5,332 bases of DNA from Rhodobiaceae bacterium. Lineage in GTDB: Bacteria > Pseudomonadota > Alphaproteobacteria > Micropepsales > Micropepsaceae. The notes under the pieces are model-generated. The model searched no databases. It had not been told where the DNA came from and worked only from the letters and a program-made list of their open reading frames with translations. Below are positions 1 to 5,332 of this stretch, in pieces. A program made the position numbers and the translations under genes. The DNA lies in NCBI GenBank assembly GCA_009885515.1, contig VFKO01000043.1:1-5332 (forward strand), read 5' to 3'. Every line of letters begins with the position of its first letter. Within the stretch, counting starts at the first letter, position 1.

Positions 1-112
1 ATGGCCCGTCTTCCTCAAAGCCCTCGCGACGTTCACGATCCCACCAGAACTTCTGAAAACCCGGAAAATCGAATGAGACGGACCCGATGCCTACTTTTAG
101 AATTGCTGCCAT
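1..112 (-). CDS. Unrecognised protein, N-terminal fragment (runs off left edge)
   Basis: An open frame on the minus strand starts at the ATG at 112-110 and stays open for 37 codons to the window edge, so the C-terminal part is missing. An in-frame TAA lies 10 codons upstream and no other start codon falls between, so this ATG is the only reasonable start in the visible sequence. The peptide begins MAAILKVGIGSVSFDFPGF and continues with an aromatic and charged stretch containing KFWWDRERREGFEEDG. That looks like folded soluble protein rather than the Arg/Ser/Pro-rich product of a shadow frame. No signal peptide or membrane segment is visible. No clear Shine-Dalgarno sequence precedes the ATG, which weakens the call. 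The gene lies in the same direction as the two upstream genes but 147 bp away, with its own candidate -10 box. I cannot assign a function. Confidence 0.5.
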   Translation of the reverse strand, partial: MAAILKVGIGSVSFDFPGFQKFWWDRERREGFEEDGP

Positions 113-138
113 TGAACTGTAAGTATTTTTTGAGGCGG

Positions 139-144
139 GTTATA
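139..144 (-). promoter_or_regulatory. Candidate -10 box for the leftmost gene
   Basis: On the minus strand this reads TATAAC, five of six matches to the sigma-70 -10 consensus, and it ends 26 bp before the ATG at 112. Transcription starting 6-8 bp downstream would give a leader of about 20 nt containing an A-run (131-126) and no evident Shine-Dalgarno. I see no good -35 hexamer at 16-18 bp spacing, so this is a suggestion from position and match only. Confidence 0.3.
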
Positions 145-204
145 GTTAAGTCTGCGAGCGTTCTTTTGCACGCGCAACTTCGATTTACATGCGGTGGTTG
201 AATA

Positions 205-253
205 TGTTGCGTTTTCTATACGCTGTGTTGCGTATTTGGCACGTCAATTTGGC
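205..253. repeat. Interrupted palindrome and short direct repeats (possible operator)
   Basis: Positions 218-235 form a perfect inverted repeat, ATACGC-TGTGTT-GCGTAT, with 6-bp arms and a 6-bp centre. The octamer TGTTGCGT occurs at 205-212 and 226-233, exactly 21 bp apart, about two helical turns. The heptamer ATTTGGC occurs at 234-240 and 247-253, 13 bp apart. The cluster lies between the stop of the 230-residue gene and the candidate promoter of the leftmost gene. No T-run follows the palindrome on the minus strand, so it does not look like an intrinsic terminator. A regulator-binding site is possible, but the repeats are short and chance cannot be excluded. Confidence 0.3.
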
Positions 254-259
254 TCGCGC

Positions 260-952
260 CTAATAGTGCAATTTCATAGGGCTGCGATTTTCGCGGGCGA
301 GTTTGCACATGTCGTAGAACACCGCGAAGCCGTATTGCGTTTGTGTTTCAAACGACACCGTTTCTTCGAGGGTATGGGCGCGCCATCCAGCAATGCGTTC
401 GGGGCTTGCTTTCCAGTTCGCCTCGTTGAGGTGTTCAAGCGCCTTCCACAAAACGTCGATTGAGCCTGCCCGGAGGGGCTGGCCTGATGGGTCTTTCATG
501 CCAATGCCGAATTCAAAACTGGCTGGAAGCCAGAGGCTGCAGTTGATAATCTCCCACAAAGTGTTTTTCTTTTGCTCTTTCATGATGGCGTCGAAGGCTG
601 GATCGCCATTCCAGGTTTTCTGGAAGTCGGTTGGGCGTGGCAGAAGGCCTGTTGAGGTATAGGCGGTGAGCAGAATCACACCGCCATAGCCGTGAAAGCC
701 GACGTCGCCCACCTGATAGGGCGGAAGCATGCCTTCCTGCCAAGCCAGCGGTTCGCTGAGATGTTCCTTGAGTTTGTTCGAGGCATCTTCGCGCCACTGG
801 GTGACGATACCCTGGAGTTCGACCGGATCGTTGACCGCGTTGGGGTCCTTGGGCGTATTGAACGGCGAGTCTGCGCCGCCGCGCGTACGGCTATTTTGCC
901 ATTGTTCCGAATAATACCGGGTCAGCGTGCCAACAAAGAGATCGACGATCAT
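260..952 (-). CDS. Uncharacterised Trp-rich 230-residue protein, coupled to 5-oxoprolinase
   Basis: This is a complete 230-residue reading frame beginning MIVDLFVGTLTRYYSEQWQN and ending in TAG. I do not recognise the family. It has no signal peptide, no hydrophobic membrane segment and no motif that I can tie to an enzyme, so it is probably a soluble cytoplasmic protein. It is unusually rich in aromatic residues, with nine tryptophans (about 4%) spread along its length. They include QWRED near residue 53 and the central stretch LWEIINCSLWLPASFEFGIG, roughly residues 132-151. The ATG lies 8 bp after the TAA of the oxoprolinase gene, and the Shine-Dalgarno AAGG (962-959) overlaps that stop with 6-nt spacing. 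The two are therefore almost certainly one transcript and possibly translationally coupled. A role linked to 5-oxoproline metabolism is a guess from position only. The composition, start site and spacing make it a real gene; its function is unknown. Confidence 0.85.
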   Translation of the reverse strand: MIVDLFVGTLTRYYSEQWQNSRTRGGADSPFNTPKDPNAVNDPVELQGIVTQWREDASNKLKEHLSEPLAWQEGMLPPYQVGDVGFHGYGGVILLTAYTSTGLLPRPTDFQKTWNGDPAFDAIMKEQKKNTLWEIINCSLWLPASFEFGIGMKDPSGQPLRAGSIDVLWKALEHLNEANWKASPERIAGWRAHTLEETVSFETQTQYGFAVFYDMCKLARENRSPMKLHY

Positions 953-958
953 CGAATG

Positions 959-962
959 CCTT
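959..962 (-). promoter_or_regulatory. Ribosome-binding site overlapping the upstream stop codon
   Basis: On the minus strand the oxoprolinase stop TAA (963-961) is followed directly by GG, making AAGG, then six bases and the ATG at 952. Ribosomes finishing the oxoprolinase would terminate on top of this site, the usual geometry for termination-reinitiation coupling. It also supports choosing 952 as the start of the 230-residue gene. Confidence 0.6.
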
Positions 963-3900
963 ATGATTTGCTGCTCCTGCCGTAGCCTCCGCCGCCCGGG
1001 GTTTCAATGATAAAAACGTCACCTGGTGCGACGGTGATGGAGGCGCAGCCCTCGAGGTCTGTCACTTTCCCGTCGGCGCGTTCGACGCGGTTGGCGCCCA
1101 ACGCTGCGTTTGCGCCGCCTTTGATGCCAAACGGCGGGGTGCGGCGGCGGGTCGAGAGGATGCCTGCCTGCATGGGTTCGTTGAATTGAATTTCGCGGAT
1201 GACCCCGTCGCCGCCGCTGTGCGCGCCCGCGCCGCCGGAGTTTTCACGAATGGCAAAGCGGCGGACCCGTACAGGGTAGCGCCATTCCAGCACTTCAGGG
1301 TCGGTGAGCCTGGAATTCGTCATGTGGGTGTGAACGGCGCTGGCGCCGTCGAAGGTTGGTCCGGCGCCCGCGCCACCGCAGATCGTTTCGTAATACTGAT
1401 GGCGTTCATTGCCGAAGGTGAAGTTGTTCATCGTGCCCTGGCTGGCGGCGAGAACGCCGAGGCTTGCGAACAATGCGTCGGTGATGGCCTGGCTGGTTTC
1501 GACGTTGCCCGCGACGACGGCGGCAGGATAGTCCGGGTTGAGCATCGAGCCTTTAGGGGCGACGATTTTTAACGGGCGCAAGCAGCCGGCGTTTAATGGG
1601 ATGTCGCTGTCGATCAGGCAGCGAAAGACATAGAGCACTGCTGCCGTCGTGACAGAGCGCGGGGCATTGAAGTTGGTTGGCCGCTGGGCGCTGGTGCCGG
1701 TGAAGTCGATGGTGGCACTGCGTGATGGGTGATCGACCGTCAGCCGGACGCGGATGACGGCGCCGTCATCCATTTCGTGCTCGAACGCGCCGTTTTCGAT
1801 GGCACCGATAACGCGGCGGACCTGTTCTTCGGCATTGTCCTGGACGTGGCCCATGAAGGCCTCGACGACGTTCTGTCCCTGCTGGTTGCAGAGGCTTTTA
1901 AGTTCGTCTGCACCTTTCACGCAGGCGGCGATTTGCGCTTTGAGGTCGGCGATGTTTTGCATGGGGCTGCGTGCGGGATATTTGCCCGAGCCCAGGATGG
2001 TTCGCACGGCGGTCTCGTCGAACCGAGCGCCGGACATGATGCGGTCGCCGTTGAACAGCACGCCTTCTTCGTCGACATGGGTTGAATGTGGCGGCATCGA
2101 ACCCGGTGTTATTCCGCCGACATCGGCGTGATGTCCGCGTGCGGCGACGAAGAAGGCGGGCTTGCTGCCGGGGGGCATAAACACCGGCATGACAACAGTG
2201 ATGTCCGGCAGATGCGTGCCTCCAGCATAAGGCGCGTTGACTGCGAAAGCATCGCCTGGCGCCATGTTTGTTTGGCGCCGGTCGAGGATGGCGCGGACGC
2301 TGTCGCCCATGGAGCCCAGATGCACCGGCATGTGCGGGGCGTTGGCGACGAGATTGCCGAGCGCATCAAAGATGGCACAGGAAAAATCCAGACGCTCCTT
2401 GATGTTCACCGACGACGCGGTCTTTTCGAGCGTAACGCCCATTTGTTCAGCGATGGACATAAACAGGGCGTTGAAGATTTCCAGGCGGATGGGATCGGCC
2501 GTCGTGGATGAGTGTGCAGCCGATTTCGGGTTCGGGTTTTGGCTAAGCACGAGATTGCCTTCGCTGCGGTAGTCCGCACTCCAACCCGGATCGACGACGA
2601 TGGTCGAGTTGGGTTCGATGATGAGTGCGGGGCCGTTGATCTTGTCGCCGGGGTCAAGTGCGTCACGCAGATAGATTGGGGTGCCGTGGTGGCGGCCTTC
2701 GACGAACAGTTTGGTCGAGGCATGGGGCCGGAGCGGCGCGCCGCCGCGTTTGGGTTGTGGCGGTGGCAGGGCTGGAGCTTGTGATTGTCCGGCGGCATCG
2801 ACAGCCATGGTTTCGACGATGAGTTCGCGGCCCTGGTCCCAAAAGCCGAAGCGCTGGCGGTGGGCCTCGGCAAACCGGGTTTCGATGTCGTTGAGTTCAC
2901 CGAGTGCGACGGCCAGTGCGGTGTCGGTGCCTTGGTAGCGCAGTTGCAGCGTTTGTGTGGTTTTGATGGCCGATGGCGCGATGCCCTGAGCTGCGACTTC
3001 GCCGATGGCCGCGTGTGCAAGCGTTGTGAAGTCGCGCTGCAATGCGGGCATCAAGCTGGCGCTGAGTGGAGCTTCGACGGCTTTTTCGCGTCGCGCCTGA
3101 ACTTGCGCGAAACCCATGCCGAAGGCGGACAAGACGCCGGCGAAGGGATGGATCATGATGGTGCGCATGCCTAGCGCTTCGGCGACGCAGCAGGCAAGCT
3201 GTGCACCAGCGCCACCGAAACACTGTAGTGTATAAGTGGTGACATCGGCGCCTTGGGCGATCGAGATTTTCTTGATCGCTTCGGCCATGTTGGCGACGGC
3301 GATTTTCTGAAAACCTTCCGCAATTTCCTCAGGGCTCTTTGCCAATTCGCGCGAGAGCGCTGCAAATTTTCCGGCGACAATGACGCTGTCGATGGGTTGA
3401 GCTGCACCCTGCCCGAAGACTCGCGGGAAAAATTCGGGATGGATGCGGCCTGTCATCACGTTGGCGTCGGTGATGGTCAGTGGCCCGTTTTTGCGATAGC
3501 AAGCCGGCCCCGGATTGGCACCGGCACTTTCGGGGCCCACGCGCATGCGGGCGTTTTCGAAGAACAGAATCGATCCGCCACCAGCGGCGACAGTGTGAAC
3601 GGCGAGCATGGGCGCGCGAATACGGATGCCGCTGATTTCGTTTTCGAAGACGCGCTCATAGTCACCATCGAAGCGCGAGACGTCGGTCGATGTGCCGCCC
3701 ATATCGAAACCAATGACTTTGGTGAAGCCTGCGGCGCGTGCGGTTTCGGCCATGCCGATGACGCCACCTGCTGGCCCCGAGAGCAGCGCGTCCTTGCCGG
3801 AGAAATGTCCGGCGGTGGCGAGGGCGCCGCTGGAGCGCATGAAACGCAATCTGCCATCGCGCGCGGTCGCGCCCAACGGCCTGGTGACGCGGTCGACGTA

Positions 3901-4569
3901 GCGGTGAAGCACCGGTGAAAGGTAGGCGTCAGCGACGGTGGTGTGACCGCGGCTGACGAATTTCATCAGCGGGCTGACGCCGTGACTGGTGGAGATTTGA
4001 GTAAAGCCAAGCTCGCGCGCCAGAGCGGCTACGGCCTGTTCGTGCTGGGGGAAGCGGTAGGCGTGCATGAAAACGATGGCGCACGATTCAATTCCTGCGG
4101 CGCGCGCAGCGGTGAGGTCGCGGCGGGCGGATTTGAGATCGAGTGGCGTGATGAGTTCACCCAAGGCACCGATGCGCTCGTCGATTTCGATCACGTGCTC
4201 ATAAAGGGGCGGCGTCAAATCGATGCGCCGGACGAAGAGTTTGGGCCGGTGCTGGTACCCGATGCGCAATTGGTCGCGAAAGCCGCGTGTGGTGACCAGT
4301 ACGGTGCGCGCGCCCTTGCGCTCAAGCAGTGCATTTGTCGCCACGGTTGTTCCCATGTGCACGGCTGCAATTTGAACTTGCGGGATCTCCTCGTCTTGCC
4401 TTATCCCCAGCACACGCCTTATTCCTTCAATGGCGGCGTCGGTGTATTGGTCGGGGTCGTCCGAGAGGAGTTTCACCGTACGCGCTTGGCCGTCCGGGCT
4501 TACAGCTACAAGATCGGTAAATGTACCGCCGCGGTCGATCCAGATGTGCCAGCCGTGCGAAAGTGTCAT
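961..4569 (-). CDS. oplAH: 5-oxoprolinase (ATP-hydrolysing), fused HyuA-HyuB type
   Basis: The predicted enzyme hydrolyses 5-oxo-L-proline to L-glutamate with ATP in the cytosol, as in the gamma-glutamyl cycle. At 1202 residues it is close to full length for single-chain oxoprolinases (eukaryotic forms are near 1,290). The HyuA half (about 1-680) opens with the phosphate-binding motif DRGGTFTD (12-19), then KLLSDDPDQY, HMGTTVATNALLERKG (71-86), GFDMGGTSTD (287-296), NPGPACYR (352-359) and TDAN (367-370). A Pro/Ser/Thr-containing linker (about 677-692) leads into the HyuB half (693-1202). That half carries NAPYAGGTHLPD (778-789), RGHHADVGG (811-819), HTHMTNSRLTDPEVLEWRYP (1080-1099) and the C-terminal PGGGGYG. 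DRGGTFTD, KLLS.DP..Y and TDPEVLEWRYP are typical of oxoprolinase rather than two-subunit hydantoinase or acetophenone carboxylase, although substrate is not proven by sequence. A TTG at 4581 would add four residues. I prefer the ATG at 4569 because TGAGAA sits 5 nt upstream of it. No frameshift or missing motif is seen. Confidence 0.93.
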   Translation of the reverse strand: MTLSHGWHIWIDRGGTFTDLVAVSPDGQARTVKLLSDDPDQYTDAAIEGIRRVLGIRQDEEIPQVQIAAVHMGTTVATNALLERKGARTVLVTTRGFRDQLRIGYQHRPKLFVRRIDLTPPLYEHVIEIDERIGALGELITPLDLKSARRDLTAARAAGIESCAIVFMHAYRFPQHEQAVAALARELGFTQISTSHGVSPLMKFVSRGHTTVADAYLSPVLHRYVDRVTRPLGATARDGRLRFMRSSGALATAGHFSGKDALLSGPAGGVIGMAETARAAGFTKVIGFDMGGTSTDVSRFDGDYERVFENEISGIRIRAPMLAVHTVAAGGGSILFFENARMRVGPESAGANPGPACYRKNGPLTITDANVMTGRIHPEFFPRVFGQGAAQPIDSVIVAGKFAALSRELAKSPEEIAEGFQKIAVANMAEAIKKISIAQGADVTTYTLQCFGGAGAQLACCVAEALGMRTIMIHPFAGVLSAFGMGFAQVQARREKAVEAPLSASLMPALQRDFTTLAHAAIGEVAAQGIAPSAIKTTQTLQLRYQGTDTALAVALGELNDIETRFAEAHRQRFGFWDQGRELIVETMAVDAAGQSQAPALPPPQPKRGGAPLRPHASTKLFVEGRHHGTPIYLRDALDPGDKINGPALIIEPNSTIVVDPGWSADYRSEGNLVLSQNPNPKSAAHSSTTADPIRLEIFNALFMSIAEQMGVTLEKTASSVNIKERLDFSCAIFDALGNLVANAPHMPVHLGSMGDSVRAILDRRQTNMAPGDAFAVNAPYAGGTHLPDITVVMPVFMPPGSKPAFFVAARGHHADVGGITPGSMPPHSTHVDEEGVLFNGDRIMSGARFDETAVRTILGSGKYPARSPMQNIADLKAQIAACVKGADELKSLCNQQGQNVVEAFMGHVQDNAEEQVRRVIGAIENGAFEHEMDDGAVIRVRLTVDHPSRSATIDFTGTSAQRPTNFNAPRSVTTAAVLYVFRCLIDSDIPLNAGCLRPLKIVAPKGSMLNPDYPAAVVAGNVETSQAITDALFASLGVLAASQGTMNNFTFGNERHQYYETICGGAGAGPTFDGASAVHTHMTNSRLTDPEVLEWRYPVRVRRFAIRENSGGAGAHSGGDGVIREIQFNEPMQAGILSTRRRTPPFGIKGGANAALGANRVERADGKVTDLEGCASITVAPGDVFIIETPGGGGYGRSSKS

Positions 4570-4620
4570 GAATTTTCTCAACTCGCGAATGATGTCAGAC
4601 TAAAGCAGGACGGAACGCAG
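4570..4620. promoter_or_regulatory. Divergent intergenic region between oxoprolinase and djlA-like genes
   Basis: The 51 bp between two divergent starts must hold both ribosome-binding sites. For the oxoprolinase, the minus strand reads TTGAGAAAATTC before the ATG, with GAG (4579-4577) 7 nt upstream. For the djlA-like gene, AGGA (4607-4610) lies 10 nt before the ATG and GGA (4612-4614) lies 6 nt before it. I find no strong -10/-35 pair in either direction. At least one promoter may therefore extend into the neighbouring coding sequence or use a non-consensus sigma site. No palindrome stands out. Confidence 0.45.
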
Positions 4621-5332
4621 ATGTCGATTTGGGGCAAGATTGCAGGAGCGGCGGCGGGCCTGGCCATTGGCGGACCACTGGGGGCGTTGCTGGGCGCGCT
4701 TGCCGGGCACATGTTTGTTGATCGCGAGGCCGGACGGCAGCTGCCGGACGGGGATGGGCATGGCGAACGCAAGATTCGCGAGCGCGATGAAATTGCCTTT
4801 ACGATCGGTGTCATTGCCTTGGCCGCAAAGCTTGCGAAAGCGGATGGTACAGTCACGCGTGACGAGGTTGAAGTCTTCAAACGTGTTTTTCCCGTTCCGC
4901 GAGAGGAAGAGGCAAATGTGGGGCAATTATTCAATCTCGCAAAGCAGGACGTGGCGGGATTCGATTCGTATGCCAAGCAACTTGCCGCGCTGTTCAAACA
5001 CCGGCCGGGCGTATTGGCAGACCTGCTTGACAGTTTGTTTTTGATTGCCAAGGCCGATCACAGCTTGCATCCGGGTGAGCTCGAATTCCTGAAGAATGTG
5101 GCTGAGTTGTTTGGTTTGTCGCCAGCCCAGTTTGAACGCATTCGCGCGTCCCATTTTGGTCTCGACCGTGACGACCCCTATGTCATTCTGGGGATTGGCC
5201 GGTCGACGCCGGACGACGATCTCAAGAAAGCATATCACCGGCTGGTGCGCGAGCATCATCCGGACAAACTGATCGCGCGCGGCGTGCCGGCCGAATTTGT
5301 GCGCCTGGCGACCGACAAGCTGGCGGCGATCA
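4621..5332 (+). CDS. djlA: DjlA-like membrane-anchored DnaJ co-chaperone with TerB-like domain (3' end outside window)
   Basis: The frame is open from the ATG at 4621 to the window edge (237 codons plus one base), so the stop is not seen. Residues 7-33 form a Gly/Ala-rich hydrophobic segment with GxxxG-like spacing (IAGAAAGLAIGGPLGALLGA), expected to anchor the protein in the inner membrane. E. coli DjlA has a similar dimerising segment. Residues about 57-180 are TerB-like, with two matching units, AKADGTVTRDE (D75/E82) and AKADHSLHPGE (D146/E153), each with the acidic pair seven residues apart. A J domain starts at DPYVILGI (185-192) and carries the DnaK-contacting HPD motif at 213-215 within LVREHHPDKLIARGVP. 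The J domain is cut before its last helix finishes, so only a short tail should be missing. The role is stimulation of DnaK ATPase at the membrane. The gene is transcribed away from the oxoprolinase operon. Confidence 0.92.
   Translation, partial: MSIWGKIAGAAAGLAIGGPLGALLGALAGHMFVDREAGRQLPDGDGHGERKIRERDEIAFTIGVIALAAKLAKADGTVTRDEVEVFKRVFPVPREEEANVGQLFNLAKQDVAGFDSYAKQLAALFKHRPGVLADLLDSLFLIAKADHSLHPGELEFLKNVAELFGLSPAQFERIRASHFGLDRDDPYVILGIGRSTPDDDLKKAYHRLVREHHPDKLIARGVPAEFVRLATDKLAAI

Noticed and set aside
1..201. Plus-strand 66-codon frame at the left edge
   Set aside because: Its composition (many Arg, Pro, Ser) looks like the shadow of the more protein-like minus-strand frame that starts at 112. 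It has no visible upstream context.
218..235. Intrinsic terminator for the oxoprolinase operon
   Set aside because: The 6-bp stem is weak and A/T-ended, and on the minus strand it is followed by AGAAAACGC rather than a T-run.
2406..3020. Minus-strand 204-codon frame overlapping the oxoprolinase in another frame
   Set aside because: The product is rich in Arg, Pro, Ser and Thr with no domain-like pattern, while the overlapping frame continues through the HyuA-HyuB junction without a break.
3253..3918. Long plus-strand open frame (221 codons) inside the oxoprolinase gene
   Set aside because: It is fully antisense to well-conserved HyuA motifs. Its composition follows the opposite strand's codon bias, as is common for shadow frames in G+C-rich genes, and it resembles no family.
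961..4569. Two-subunit hydantoinase or acetophenone carboxylase subunits
   Set aside because: The HyuA and HyuB halves are fused in one frame, and the diagnostic stretches (DRGGTFTD, KLLS.DP..Y, TDPEVLEWRYP) follow the single-chain oxoprolinase pattern.
4578..5259. Minus-strand frames of 108-157 codons opposite the djlA-like gene
   Set aside because: The plus strand carries an intact membrane anchor, TerB-like region and J domain with HPD, so these minus frames are shadows.

Overview
This is an ordinary-looking chromosomal window, about 60% G+C by eye, from a Gram-negative bacterium that is most likely an alphaproteobacterium. The main clue is the right-hand gene: a DjlA-type co-chaperone with a Gly/Ala-rich N-terminal membrane segment, a TerB-like middle and a C-terminal J domain, which is a common alphaproteobacterial arrangement. 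The taxonomic call is inference. I see no mobile element, CRISPR array, RNA gene or prophage signature.

Layout from left to right. Positions 1-112 (minus) hold the first 37 codons of a gene that runs off the left edge and that I do not recognise. It is preceded by a plausible -10 box. Positions 113-259 are a more A/T-rich gap with a perfect interrupted palindrome and short direct repeats. Positions 260-952 (minus) encode an unrecognised Trp-rich 230-residue protein. Positions 961-4569 (minus) encode a full-length fused HyuA-HyuB 5-oxoprolinase that fills two thirds of the window. A 51-bp gap (4570-4620) separates it from a divergent djlA-like gene on the plus strand, which starts at 4621 and runs off the right edge. 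That gene has no stop codon in the window.

Functionally, the oxoprolinase should hydrolyse 5-oxoproline (pyroglutamate) to glutamate at the cost of ATP, recycling a product of glutathione and peptide turnover. The 230-residue protein starts 8 bp after the oxoprolinase stop, and its ribosome-binding site overlaps that stop. The two are therefore very probably co-transcribed and perhaps translationally coupled. The djlA-like gene belongs to a different process (DnaK co-chaperone at the inner membrane) and shares only the divergent promoter region.

I found no convincing undescribed multi-gene system. The points most worth a second look are the uncharacterised protein coupled to the oxoprolinase and the repeat cluster at 205-253.
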